Source: Palsa-506 sp963786975 (GTDB lineage Bacteria > Actinomycetota > Actinomycetes > Streptosporangiales > Streptosporangiaceae). Taken from it: a stretch of DNA of 64,000 bases. Below the pieces are notes generated by a model. The model had not been told where the DNA came from. It searched no databases and was given only the letters and a program-made list of their open reading frames with translations. Below are positions 45,632 through 54,330 of the stretch, in pieces (the stretch's first letter is position 1; the number at the start of each line of letters is the position of its first letter). The stretch is taken from assembly GCA_963786975.1 (NCBI GenBank), contig CAWBBE010000008.1:310001-374000 (forward strand), written 5' to 3'. A program made the position numbers and the translations under genes.

Positions 45632-46246
45632 TCAGCGAGCCGCCTGGCCGGCCGGTGCCTGGGCGGGCAGCCAGGACGGCCGGCCAGCCTCGAAGGCCGC
45701 GATGGCGTCGGCGTGCCGCAGCGTCAGCGCGATGTCGTCAAGTCCTTCGAGCAGCCGCCAGCGGGCGAAGTCCGGCAGCGCGAACGGCGCCTGCAGCCCC
45801 GCTGATGGCACCGCGACGGTCCGGGCGGCGACGTCGACGACGACCTCGGCGTCCGGGTCGGCCGCCAGCGCCTTGAAGATGCCCGCCACCGCGGCCGGGT
45901 CGGCCTGGGCCGGCACCAGCCCGGAGCTGATCGCGTTGCCGCGGAAGATATCGGCGAAGCCGGGCGACACGACGGCGGCGAAACCGAAGTCCTGCAGCGC
46001 CCAGACCGCATGCTCGCGGGATGAGCCGCAGCCGAAGTTGTCCCCGGCGACGAGCACCCTGGCGCCGGCCGCGCCCGGCCGGTTCAGCGCGAACGCGGGA
46101 TCGTCCCGCCAGGCCCCGAACAGCCCGGCCGCGAACCCGGTGCGCTCTACCCGCTTGAGCCACGCCGCGGGAATGATCTGGTCGGTGTCGACGTCGTCGC
46201 GCTCCAGCGCGACCGCGCGGCCGGCGATTCGCTGTACCCCGGGCAT
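45632..46246 (-). CDS. leuD: 3-isopropylmalate dehydratase small subunit, 204 aa
   Basis: Swivelling domain of isopropylmalate isomerase, partner of LeuC. Motifs: DDVDTDQIIPAAWLKRVERTG, LVAGDNFGCGSSREHAVWAL and FADIFRGNAISSGLVP. Its ATG overlaps the last base of the leuC stop (TGATG). Confidence 0.95.
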   Translation of the reverse strand: MPGVQRIAGRAVALERDDVDTDQIIPAAWLKRVERTGFAAGLFGAWRDDPAFALNRPGAAGARVLVAGDNFGCGSSREHAVWALQDFGFAAVVSPGFADIFRGNAISSGLVPAQADPAAVAGIFKALAADPDAEVVVDVAARTVAVPSAGLQAPFALPDFARWRLLEGLDDIALTLRHADAIAAFEAGRPSWLPAQAPAGQAAR

Positions 46247-47644
46247 CACAGATCTCCTGGCAGGGTGAAGTGCCCGGCGACGGCGGTGGCCGCCGCCACC
46301 GCGGGCGATACGAGATGGGTCCGGCCGCCGGGTCCCTGACGGCCCTCGAAGTTCCGGTTGCTGGTGGACGCGGACCGCTGGCCCGGCGCCAGGATGTCCC
46401 CGTTCATGCCCAGGCACATCGAGCAGCCAGCCGAGCGCCACTCGAATCCCGCCTCGGTGAACAGCCGGTCCAGGCCCTCTTCCTCGGCTTCCGCCTTGAC
46501 CCGGGCCGATCCCGGCACCACCAGGGCCCGGACGCCGGGCCGCACCCGGCGGCCGCGCAGCACGTCGGCCGCGGCGCGCAGGTCCCGCAGCCTGCCGTTG
46601 GTGCAGGAGCCGATGAAGACCACGTCCACCGGGATGTCCCTGATCGCGGTGCCGGGCTCCAGCCCCATGTAGGCCAGCGCGCGCTGCGCCGCCTGCTGCT
46701 GCGCCAGGCTGCCGAACGAGCTGGGGTCGGGGATCTTGTCGTCGATCGACACGGACTGGGCGGGCGTGGTTCCCCAGGTAACCGCCGGCCGCAGCGCCGA
46801 GGCGTCGATCCGGACCTCGTGGTCGAACTCCGCGCCGTCGTCGGTAACCAGGCTGCGCCAGTCGTCCAGCGCCTTTTCCCAGTCCTTGCCGCGCGGGCTG
46901 TGCCGGCCGGCCAGCCAGGAACTCGAAGGTGGTGTCGTCCGGGGCGATCATGCCCGCGCGGGCGCCGCCCTCGATCGACATGTTGCAGACTGTCATCCGG
47001 CCGGCCATCGACAGCGCGCGGATCGCGTCGCCGCGGTACTCGATCACCGAGCCGACGCCGCCGCCGGGGCCGAGCGCCCGGACGATGCCGAGGACCAGGT
47101 CCTTGGCCGAGAGGTCCTCGCCGAGCCTGCCCTCTACCGTGACCGACATTGCGGCCGGCTTGACCTGCCGCAGCGTCTGGGTGGCGAGCACGTGCTCGAC
47201 CTCGGTGGTGCCGATCCCGAACGCCAGCGCGCCGAACGCGCCGTGCGTCGAGGTGTGGCTGTCCCCGCAGACGACCGTCATCCCCGGCTGGGTCAGCCCG
47301 AGCTGCGGGCCGATGACGTGCACGATGCCCTGCTCGATGCTGCCGAGGCCGTGCAGCGTGATGCCGTGCGCCGCGCAGTTCTGCCGGAGCCTGGCGATCT
47401 GCGCGGCCGCGAGCGGGTCGGCGATCGGCTTGTCCAGGCCGGTGGTCGGCACGTCGTGGTCCATCGTCGCCACGGTCAGATCCGGGCGGCGCACCTTGCG
47501 GCCCGCCAGTTCCAGGCCCTCGAAGGCCTGCGGCGACGTGACCTCGTGCACCAGGTGCAGGTCGATGTACAGCAGGGGCGGCTCTCCCTCGGGGCTGACC
47601 ACGAGGTGGCGGTCCCAGACCTTGTCAAACAGGCGTCCGCGCAC
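46246..47644 (-). CDS. leuC: 3-isopropylmalate dehydratase large subunit, one-base frameshift
   Basis: Aconitase-family [4Fe-4S] enzyme of leucine synthesis. First frame from GTG 47644: LFDKVWDRHLVV, DLHLVHEVTSPQAFEGL, VVCGDSHTSTHGAFGALAFG, up to TTFEFLAGRP. At CCGGCCGG (46903-46912) one extra base shifts the frame; the expected HSPRGKDWEKALDDW and the rest continue in the other frame, with the iron-sulfur cysteines in FIGSCTNGRLRDL and GCSMCLGMN, to the TGA at 46246. Everything else is intact and full length (about 466 aa), so an assembly error is likely. Divergent from ndgR. Confidence 0.92.
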
Positions 47645-47693
47645 GCGTTCTCTCTAATCTCGGCTCGTTCTCAGGCCGGGTCATTGCTATCAG

Positions 47694-47716
47694 CTGTCTC
47701 AAATAATGAGATACAG
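47694..47716. promoter_or_regulatory. Probable NdgR operator in the leuC-ndgR intergenic region
   Basis: CTGTCTCA and TGAGATACAG flank AATAA: an inverted repeat with one extra base in the right arm, in an AT-rich patch between the divergent leuC and IclR-type genes. NdgR/AreB-type regulators are known to bind between ndgR and leuC in actinomycetes; binding here is inferred. Confidence 0.6.
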
Positions 47717-47823
47717 TGTCCGCGATATGGAAACTCTGCCACAGGCGGCGGCACGGCCGCAACCTGATCGCCACGGTCCGCGATCAGGCTGCCGGGGATG
47801 GCCAGCAGGCCGGCCGCGGCCGG

Positions 47824-48536
47824 GTGACGGCGGTCGGGGTGCTGGACCGGTCCGTCGCGCTGCTGGACCTGCTCGGCGACGGCCCGCGATCGCTGCGGCA
47901 GCTGGCCGAGGCCAGCGGCCTGCCGCGGCCGACTGCGCACCGGCTGCTCGTCGCGCTGGAGACGCACGGCCTGGTCGGCCGGGACGCGGCCGGCGCGTTC
48001 CGGCTCGGCCCGCGGCTGACCGAGCTGGCCGCCCGGGCTGGCCGCGGGCTCGAGCTCGCCGCGCTGGCCGGGCCGGTACTCGCCGGCTGCACGAGCGGAC
48101 CGGGGAGAGCGTCCAGCTGTATGTCCGCTCCGGCGACCGGCGGCTGTGCGTCGCCGCCTGTGACGCCGGCACCGGCCTGCGCGACAGCGTGCCGGTGGGC
48201 GCGCTGCTGCCGCTGGCCGCCGGATCCGGCGGCAAGGTGCTGCTGGCCTGGTCCGGCGACAGCGAGCGGTTCCCGGTGGTGCCGGCCGCCGAGCTGGCCG
48301 GCATCCGGCGGCGCGGCTGGGCGGCCAGCGTCGCCGAGCGCGAAGCGGGCGTGGCCAGCATCAGCGCTCCGGTCCGGCAGGCCGACGGCAGGCTGCTCGG
48401 CGCGGTGTGCGTGTCCGGCCCGGCCAGCCGCCTCGGCCAGGCCGGCTGCCGCCGCCTGGCCCCCGCCGTCATTGCGTCAGCCGCCGAGCTGGCGGCCGCG
48501 GCCGGGGCCCAGCCGCCCGCCACCCAGCCGCGCTGA
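47824..48536 (+). CDS. ndgR: IclR-family regulator, NdgR-like, one-base frameshift
   Basis: About 237 aa. GTG start (VTAVGVLDRSVALLDLL), helix-turn-helix LRQLAEASGLPRPTAHRLLVALETHGLV, then the effector domain. Near 48084-48088 one base is missing (CGCCGGCTGCAC where CTGCACGAG should be in frame), and the protein continues as RTGESVQLYVRSGDRRLCVAA...GLRDSVPVGALLPLAAGSGGKVLLAW to the stop at 48536. Position divergent to leuCD and sequence pattern match NdgR, which controls leucine synthesis and other amino-acid genes. No ATG is close to the domain start. Confidence 0.87.
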
Positions 48537-48647
48537 CCACGACCCGCTCGTCGTGCCGCGGGCGGGTTGCCGGGGCGACCGCCAGCCCGGCGGTTGTCGC
48601 ACCGGGCGGGCTGGCTGAGGGTACCGGGTCAGCCTGAGGGTGCGGGG

Positions 48648-49763
48648 TCAGCAGAGCGGGTCGATCCAGCCGTACAGGTCCGGCTGGCGGCCGTACTGGA
48701 TGTCGAGCAGCTCGTCCCGCAGCCGCATGGTGACCGGCCCGGGCTTGCCGTCGCCGATGACCCATTCCTGGCCCGCTCCCTTGACCACGCCTACCGGGGT
48801 GATCACCGCGGCCGTGCCGCAGGCGAATACCTCGGTGATGTCACCGGAGGCGCAGCCGGACCGCCACTCCCCGACCGAGATCCTGCCTTCCCCGGCCGGG
48901 ATGCCGAGATCGGGGCCGAGCTTCAGCAGCGAGTCCCGGGTGATCCCGCGCAGCAGCGTGCCGGTCGGCGCCGGGGTCATGATCCGCGCATCCGCGCCCG
49001 AGCCGTGCACGAAGAAGAGGTTCATCCCGCCCATCTCCTCGACCCAGCGGTGCTCGGCGGCGTCCAGCCAGACCACCTGGTCGCAGCCGTGGCTGACCGC
49101 CTCGTGCTGCCCGGCGAACGCGGCCGCGTAGTTGCCGCCGCATTTCGCCTCGCCGGTGCCGCCCGGCGCGGCCCGGGTGTAGTCCTCGGACAGCCACACC
49201 GAGACGGGCTTTACCCCGCCGCTGAAGTACGCGGCGACCGGCGAGGCGATCACCGTGAAGAGGTAGCTGGACGACGGCCGGTTTACCCCGAGGCCGCGCT
49301 GAGTAGCGATCATGAAGGGCCGCAGGTACAGGCTCTGCCCGTCGGCGGACGGCACCCAGTCCCGGTCCTGGCCGACGAGCACCTCAAGCGCCCGGACGAA
49401 CGCATGCTCCGGCAGTTCGGGCATCGCCATCCGGGCCGCCGACCGGTTGAACCTGGCGGCATTCGCCTCCGGCCGGAACGCGACCACCGCACCGCCGGCC
49501 TGGATATAGGCCTTCAGGCCCTCGAAGATTTCCTGCCCGTAGTGCAGCACGGACGTGGCCGGGTCCAGGGTGATCGGGCCGTAGGCGGCCAGCTGGCCAT
49601 CATGCCAGCCACGCTCCGCCGACCAGCGGATGGTGACCATGTGATCGGTGAATACCTGGCCAAAGCCCGGCGCCGCCATGACCCGCTCGCGCTCCGCGGC
49701 GGGCCGGGGATGGTCAGACGGGCGGATATCGAAGTCGATAGCCGGACTCTGGCTGGTGCTCAT
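48648..49763 (-). CDS. ilvE: Branched-chain amino acid aminotransferase, 371 aa
   Basis: PLP enzyme for the last step to Val, Leu and Ile and the first step of their breakdown. Fold type IV motifs: LHYGQEIFEGLKAY, YLRPFMIATQRGLGV, PLP lysine in GEAKCGGNYAAAF, EEMGGMNLFF and GTAAVITPVG. AAGGAG precedes ATG 49763. Converges with ndgR; a short Ala-rich gene lies 57 bp upstream on the same strand. Confidence 0.95.
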   Translation of the reverse strand: MSTSQSPAIDFDIRPSDHPRPAAERERVMAAPGFGQVFTDHMVTIRWSAERGWHDGQLAAYGPITLDPATSVLHYGQEIFEGLKAYIQAGGAVVAFRPEANAARFNRSAARMAMPELPEHAFVRALEVLVGQDRDWVPSADGQSLYLRPFMIATQRGLGVNRPSSSYLFTVIASPVAAYFSGGVKPVSVWLSEDYTRAAPGGTGEAKCGGNYAAAFAGQHEAVSHGCDQVVWLDAAEHRWVEEMGGMNLFFVHGSGADARIMTPAPTGTLLRGITRDSLLKLGPDLGIPAGEGRISVGEWRSGCASGDITEVFACGTAAVITPVGVVKGAGQEWVIGDGKPGPVTMRLRDELLDIQYGRQPDLYGWIDPLC

Positions 49764-49820
49764 CAGGACTCCTTCTGGTTGTCACGGCGGCCTGGCTGGG
49801 TGACGGGCTGTCCGGGCCAG

Positions 49821-49982
49821 CTAGGCCGACTTCGGCAGGGCGGCTGCCCGGTCCCGGGCGGCGTCGGCGTCGCCGCCGTTATCGCGGCGGTCCAGGGCAA
49901 CCTGGACCGCCGCCAGCGCGCGCGACGTTGCCTCGCCGCTGTCGGCAGCCGGGTTCGGGTTCGGAGGGCTGGTCTTAGGCAC
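49821..49982 (-). CDS. Small Ala-rich protein, 53 aa, upstream of ilvE
   Basis: GTG start behind CAGGAG at 7-8 nt, TAG stop. Sequence is MPKTSPPNPNPAADSGEA, then an alanine-rich amphipathic helix ending in AALPKSA. No Ile/Leu/Val enrichment, so not an attenuation leader. It may share a transcript with ilvE. No family recognised. Confidence 0.5.
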   Translation of the reverse strand: MPKTSPPNPNPAADSGEATSRALAAVQVALDRRDNGGDADAARDRAAALPKSA

Positions 49983-50177
49983 GGCAATTCTCCTGATGCG
50001 GGGCGTGCGGATGATTTATCAGGCTCCCCAGCTATGGCCGGGCCGCTGCCTCAGGGAACGATGCTGCCGGATTCGCGGTTCATCCGGGAGACGCCACTCC
50101 GGCCTGGCCGGCGATGGCCGGGATCGGGAAGGAAGGCGTGCGATCGGACTCTCGGGGCTTGCGGCCAGCGCCTCATC

Positions 50178-50220
50178 CCGTAGCGGGTTGCTGGCCTGCC
50201 CTGATCAGGTCCCGCTACGG
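50178..50220. repeat. 10-bp inverted repeat in a gene-free region
   Basis: CCGTAGCGGG (50178-50187) and CCCGCTACGG (50211-50220), with the palindrome CCTGATCAGG inside the 23-bp loop. It lies in the 380-bp space 49982-50362, where no gene is evident. Terminator or regulator site. Confidence 0.5.
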
Positions 50221-50361
50221 CCGCTAAGGATGAGTACGTAGCGCCGCATGATGGAGTAGATCGTACCGGACGAACCTGGCTGCCGGCGCCTGCCCCCGGG
50301 GGCACCGGCCGGGACGGCGGCGGCCAGTGCGCTGACGATCACCGGAACTGACCCGGCCGGA

Positions 50362-50790
50362 TCAGGACGGGCCGGCCAGCACCGCCTGGCTCTGCGTCAC
50401 CTGGGCGGCCAGCCGCCCGGCGCTGTCGTGCAGGTCGGTCTGTACCACGATTACCGTCCGGCCGGCGTGCAGCGGGCGGCTGACCGCCGTCACCGTGCCT
50501 TCGCGGACCGCGCGGATGAACGAGGTACTTGACGTGATGGTCGCGGTCAGCGCCCCGGCCGGAAGGTTCAGGTAAGCGCAGATCCCGCCGAGGCTGTCGG
50601 CCAGCGCCATCAGCGCCCCGCCATGCAGCACCCCGTGGGCCGTGCACCGCTCTGGCGACCAGTCCATCCGGCCGCGTACCTCGCTGCGGGTCGCGCTGGC
50701 CAGGGAGATGCCCAGCGTGGCGGCCAGCGGCATCATGCCGAGCAGTTCCGCTACGGCCGCCGGGTCAGCCCCGGTGTGGTCCCGGCTCAT
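50362..50790 (-). CDS. Hotdog-fold thioesterase (PaaI-like), 142 aa
   Basis: Acyl-CoA thioesterase. Motifs: MDWSPERCTAHGVLHGGALMALADSLGG (with the HGG and the acidic residue) and TSFIRAVREGTVTAVSRPLHAGRT. Start at ATG 50790 (MSRDHTGADPAAV); an ATG three codons upstream is possible. Physiological substrate unknown. Confidence 0.88.
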   Translation of the reverse strand: MSRDHTGADPAAVAELLGMMPLAATLGISLASATRSEVRGRMDWSPERCTAHGVLHGGALMALADSLGGICAYLNLPAGALTATITSSTSFIRAVREGTVTAVSRPLHAGRTVIVVQTDLHDSAGRLAAQVTQSQAVLAGPS

Positions 50791-50873
50791 GCCAGCCATC
50801 TTGGCACGCCCGGCTTGCCTGGCACCGCGGGGAACCGCCGCCCGGCCGCGCGGGCGGGCCGGCCGGCCAGCAG

Positions 50874-51397
50874 TCAGTGCAGGTAGACGAGGACGACGTC
50901 CTTGAGCGTAATCATCATCAGGCCGAGGGTCGTGGTCGCCGCCGCGACCGCAAACTGCTGCCTTCCCTTCAGCCGGGCCGAGCGCCCGGCCAGCCAGCCA
51001 TAGAGCACCAGTTCCGCGATGGCCGCTACCAGACCGGCATTGGCAGCGTTCGCGGCCGTGGCGCCGAGCAGCCATGCGGCGACGAGGAAAAGCAGCGGGC
51101 AAAGGAGGCGCTGATCATCGGCGAGGTCGCCGCCAGCGCGGCCCGGACGTAGGCCCAGCTGGGCAGCCGGCCGTTGGCCAGCTGCTCGCCGAGTATCTCC
51201 GCGTACTCTTCGGCGGTCCAGTAGACGAACAGGGTGACCACAATCGAAATGATCAGGTCGAGAACCGACAGTCGCTCTCCGGCCGTGCTGAGGATGGCGG
51301 CGGTGACGATCGTCCCGTAGATGCTGACCGCCCGCCGCCGGCCGGGCGACCTGACCGGGTGCAAGGCCTCGACGCTGACGCCGGAGTCTCCAGCCAT
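50874..51397 (-). CDS. Small membrane protein, frameshifted, about 175 aa
   Basis: First frame from ATG 51397: SIYGTIVTAAILSTAGERLSVLDLIISIVVTLFVYWTAEEYAEILG and AALAATSPMISASFA; near 51105 one base is missing and the hydrophobic sequence continues as PLLFLVAAWLLGATAANAANAG, LVLYGWLAGRSARLKGRQQF and LGLMMITLKDVVLVYLH to TGA 50874. Five or so helices. No named family. Confidence 0.7.
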
Positions 51398-51733
51398 TCC
51401 GCCCCTTCCGTCACAGGCATGCCACCGGATCTCGGCCGCGACCGCGGCGCACTTCCGGTCATGCCCGCTGGCTCAGCCGAAGATGCCCGGATCGAACCGG
51501 GTCAGAGCGCGGCCAGCGCCGCGCCGGCCCGGCCATCCGCCGGCGATGACCGCCCAGTCATTCTGGCTGGCGGCCGGCCTCTTCCCATTCTCCCCGCCTG
51601 GCCGGGCGGCCAGGATTCATGGCCCTCGGACCGGGCATAGTCACCAGGCGTGATCGGACGTGCACGCCTGACCGCGGCGCGACCGGGCAGCGGAATGCAG
51701 GGGTGCGGTGCAGGCGAGGCGTGGGGGCAGGTT

Positions 51734-52702
51734 GTGTGCACGCGGGTGATGTGGAACGACAACGGCCAAGGCGTGATCGTGGGCCGGAACATGGACTGGC
51801 TTGAGGACATGGGCACCAACCTGTGGGTGCTTCCGCGCGGCGTGAAGCGGGCCGGGATGGGGCAGGACCCGAATCCGCTCCGCTGGACCGCCAGGTACGG
51901 CAGCGTGATCGCCAGCGTGCACGACTATGCCAGCGCGGATGGCATCAACGAGCGCGGGCTCGGCGCCCAGCTGCTCTGGCTGGCCGAGTCCGACTACGGG
52001 CCGCGGGACACCGCGCAGCCCGGGCTGTCCCTCGCGCTCTGGGCGCAGTTCTTCCTCGACCAGTTCGCCACCGTGGCCGAATGCACGGCGTTCATCGCCG
52101 GGCACCCGTTCCAGGTCCGGCCGCAGCAGGAGATCCACTCGGGCCTGGCGGCCACCGTCCACCTGGCGCTGGACGACCCGTCCGGCGACTCGGCCATCAT
52201 CGAGTACCTCGGCGGCGTGCCGCGGGTACACCACGGGCGGGACTACGCGGTGATGACCAACTCGCCGCCGTTCGACGAGCAGCTCGCCCACCTGAGCCGG
52301 TACCAGGGGCTCGGCGGCCACGAGCCGCTGCCGGGGACGACTGAGGCCGCCGACCGGTTCGCCCGGGCCAGCTATTACCTGCGGCACCTGCCCAGGCCCG
52401 ATTCGGCCCGGAATGCCTATGCGGCGCTGCTCAGCGTGATGCGCAACGCGGCTCAGCCATTCGGCACCGCCGACCCGGCCCGGCCGAACATCTCCGCGAC
52501 GATCTGGCGGACGCTGGCGGACCTGACCAACGGCGTCTACGCGTTCGAGTCATCCCGCAGCCCCGACATCATCTGGGTGCACCTCAGCCGGATCGACTTC
52601 GGCCGCTGCCAGCGCCTTGGCCTGGCCGCCGACGACCTGGCCGGCGACGTCACCGGCCTGCTCGCCGCGGCCGAGCCGTTCGCCTTCGCCCCGGCGTCCT
52701 GA
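51734..52702 (+). CDS. Linear amide C-N hydrolase, choloylglycine/penicillin V acylase family, 322 aa
   Basis: Ntn hydrolase. The start is set at GTG 51734 so that Met is followed directly by Cys (M-CTRVMW), the catalytic N-terminal nucleophile after Met removal. Further family motifs: GRNMDWLEDMGTNLWVLPRG, DGINERGLGAQLLWLAE, HLALDDPSGDSAIIEYLGG, VMTNSPPFDEQLAHL and the Arg near the end. Hydrolyses amide bonds such as bile salts, penicillin V or acyl-homoserine lactones; actual substrate unknown. The open frame continues 28 codons upstream, which would bury the nucleophile. Confidence 0.9.
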   Translation: MCTRVMWNDNGQGVIVGRNMDWLEDMGTNLWVLPRGVKRAGMGQDPNPLRWTARYGSVIASVHDYASADGINERGLGAQLLWLAESDYGPRDTAQPGLSLALWAQFFLDQFATVAECTAFIAGHPFQVRPQQEIHSGLAATVHLALDDPSGDSAIIEYLGGVPRVHHGRDYAVMTNSPPFDEQLAHLSRYQGLGGHEPLPGTTEAADRFARASYYLRHLPRPDSARNAYAALLSVMRNAAQPFGTADPARPNISATIWRTLADLTNGVYAFESSRSPDIIWVHLSRIDFGRCQRLGLAADDLAGDVTGLLAAAEPFAFAPAS

Positions 52703-52749
52703 CCGGCCGGCTTCTGGCGGCCCGGACCGCGGCCGGTAGCGTCCGTTAG

Positions 52750-53730
52750 GTGTGGATGCACGGTCATGACCTGTCCGCCACCGCCGCGGAGAACTACCGG
52801 GCGTTCGCCGAGGAAGCGAGCGGCCGCAGCCCGGCGTATGAGTCACTGGCTGCCTCGGTCGCCGCGGACACCCTCATGCTGCGCTTCCTCGGCTCGCTGC
52901 CGCCGGAAAAGCGCCAGCCCAACCTGCTGTTCGCGGCGGCCCGCTACCTGCTGGGCGACCCGGTCGACAGCACCGGGCTGCGGTCCCTGGTCCGCCGGCA
53001 CGGCGCTGAGCTGGCCGAGGTGATGATGGCCCGGCGTACGCAGACCAACGAGCCGGCCCGCTGCGCCACGCTGCTGCCGGCGCTGGCCCGGCTGCCGCCG
53101 CCGCTGGCCCTGATCGAGGTCGGCGCCAGCGCCGGGCTCACCCTGCTGTTCGACCGCTACTCCTACGATTACGCCGGGTACCGGCTGGCCGGGCAGGACC
53201 CGCAGGCGCCGGTGCTGCGCTGCATGCCGCGCGGGCCGGTGCCGCTTCCGGACCGGATTCCCGCGATCAGCTGGCGGGCCGGGCTTGACCTCAGCCCGCT
53301 GGATGTCACCAGCGACGACGATGTCCGCTGGCTGTCGTGCCTGGTGTGGCCCGGCGAAGGCGACCGCGAGCAGCGGCTGGCCGCCGCGATCGCCGCCGCC
53401 CGCCGCGACCCGCCCGTGATTCACCGCGGTGACCTGCTGACCGACCTGCCCGCGCTGGCCGCCCGGGCCCCCGCCGATGCGACCCTGGTCGTGTATCACT
53501 CCGCGGTGCTCGCCTACGTCACGCCCGCGGGCCGGCAGCGGTTCGCGGCCGCCGTCCGCGGCCTGCCGGGGAGCTGGCTGTCCAATGAAGGACCCGGCGT
53601 GCTGCCCGGCATCTCCGTGCCCGCCTGCGCCGGCGCGCCTTTCGTGCTCGCCCGTGACGGCCGGGTGCCGCTGGCGCTCACCGACTCACACGGCACCTGG
53701 CTGCAATGGCTGGCCGCCACCACGCCATGA
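52750..53730 (+). CDS. DUF2332 family protein, 326 aa
   Basis: Actinobacterial family of unknown function with a SAM-methyltransferase-like core. Pattern: AENYRAFAEEASGRSPAYESLA, NLLFAAARYLLGD, TNEPARCATLLPALA, LIEVGASAGLTLLFDRYSYDY, DLSPLDVTSDDDVRWLSCLVWPGE and LVVYHSAVLAYV. Full length. GTG start; the next ATG is two codons later. Confidence 0.88.
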   Translation: MWMHGHDLSATAAENYRAFAEEASGRSPAYESLAASVAADTLMLRFLGSLPPEKRQPNLLFAAARYLLGDPVDSTGLRSLVRRHGAELAEVMMARRTQTNEPARCATLLPALARLPPPLALIEVGASAGLTLLFDRYSYDYAGYRLAGQDPQAPVLRCMPRGPVPLPDRIPAISWRAGLDLSPLDVTSDDDVRWLSCLVWPGEGDREQRLAAAIAAARRDPPVIHRGDLLTDLPALAARAPADATLVVYHSAVLAYVTPAGRQRFAAAVRGLPGSWLSNEGPGVLPGISVPACAGAPFVLARDGRVPLALTDSHGTWLQWLAATTP

Positions 53731-53874
53731 TCAGCCAGCGGGCGCGCCCGCGGCCGCCCATCCCGGCAGCCAGCGCCGGCGGCAGCGGCCGGCCGGGAGC
53801 GCGGGCGGTTGTCAGAGCCGTGGCGCACAATCGGAGGCTGGGCAGCCGATCGCCGCGAACCGGGAGGAGCCCCG

Positions 53875-54231
53875 ATGGCTGACGCCGACGACGTGCGCCG
53901 TCTTGCGCTGGCCCTGCCGCACGTGCAGGAGATAGACAGCGACGGCTTTGACTTCCGGGTCGGCGGCAAGGGCTTCGTCTGGTCCTATCCCGAGCGCAGG
54001 CCGGGCCGGCCGCGGCTCATCCGGACCGACATCGCGGTGCTGTTCGTCGGGGACGAGGCCGAGAAGCAGGCGCTCCTGCTCGGCGAGCCCGGACTGTTCT
54101 TCACCACGACCAGTTACGACGGCTGGCCGCTGGTCATGCTGCGGCTGGCCGAGGTGGACGCCGGGCGGCTGGCCGAGCTGGTGACTGACGCATGGCGGAT
54201 GCGGGCCCCGGACGGGCTGATCGGCAGCTAG
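53875..54231 (+). CDS. MmcQ/YjbR-like DNA-binding protein family, 118 aa
   Basis: CyaY-like fold. Pattern DDVRRLALALPHVQEIDSDG, FDFRVGGKGFVWSYPER, PGLFFTTTSYDGWPLVMLRL and LVTDAWRMRAPDGLI. GGGAGGAG precedes ATG 53875. Molecular role not known despite the family name. Confidence 0.85.
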   Translation: MADADDVRRLALALPHVQEIDSDGFDFRVGGKGFVWSYPERRPGRPRLIRTDIAVLFVGDEAEKQALLLGEPGLFFTTTSYDGWPLVMLRLAEVDAGRLAELVTDAWRMRAPDGLIGS

Positions 54232-54330
54232 GGCCAGCGCCGGCAGCGTCCAGGCGAGGCCGGCCGCGGCCCACCGGGCCAGTCCCGGGACGGCCGCCGC
54301 TAGCGCGCTCGTCCCGGGACGGCCGGTGGC

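Noticed and set aside
46246..47644. leuC as a true pseudogene
   Set aside because: A single extra base in CCGGCCGG explains the break, and both halves keep all catalytic residues; the rest of the pathway is intact.
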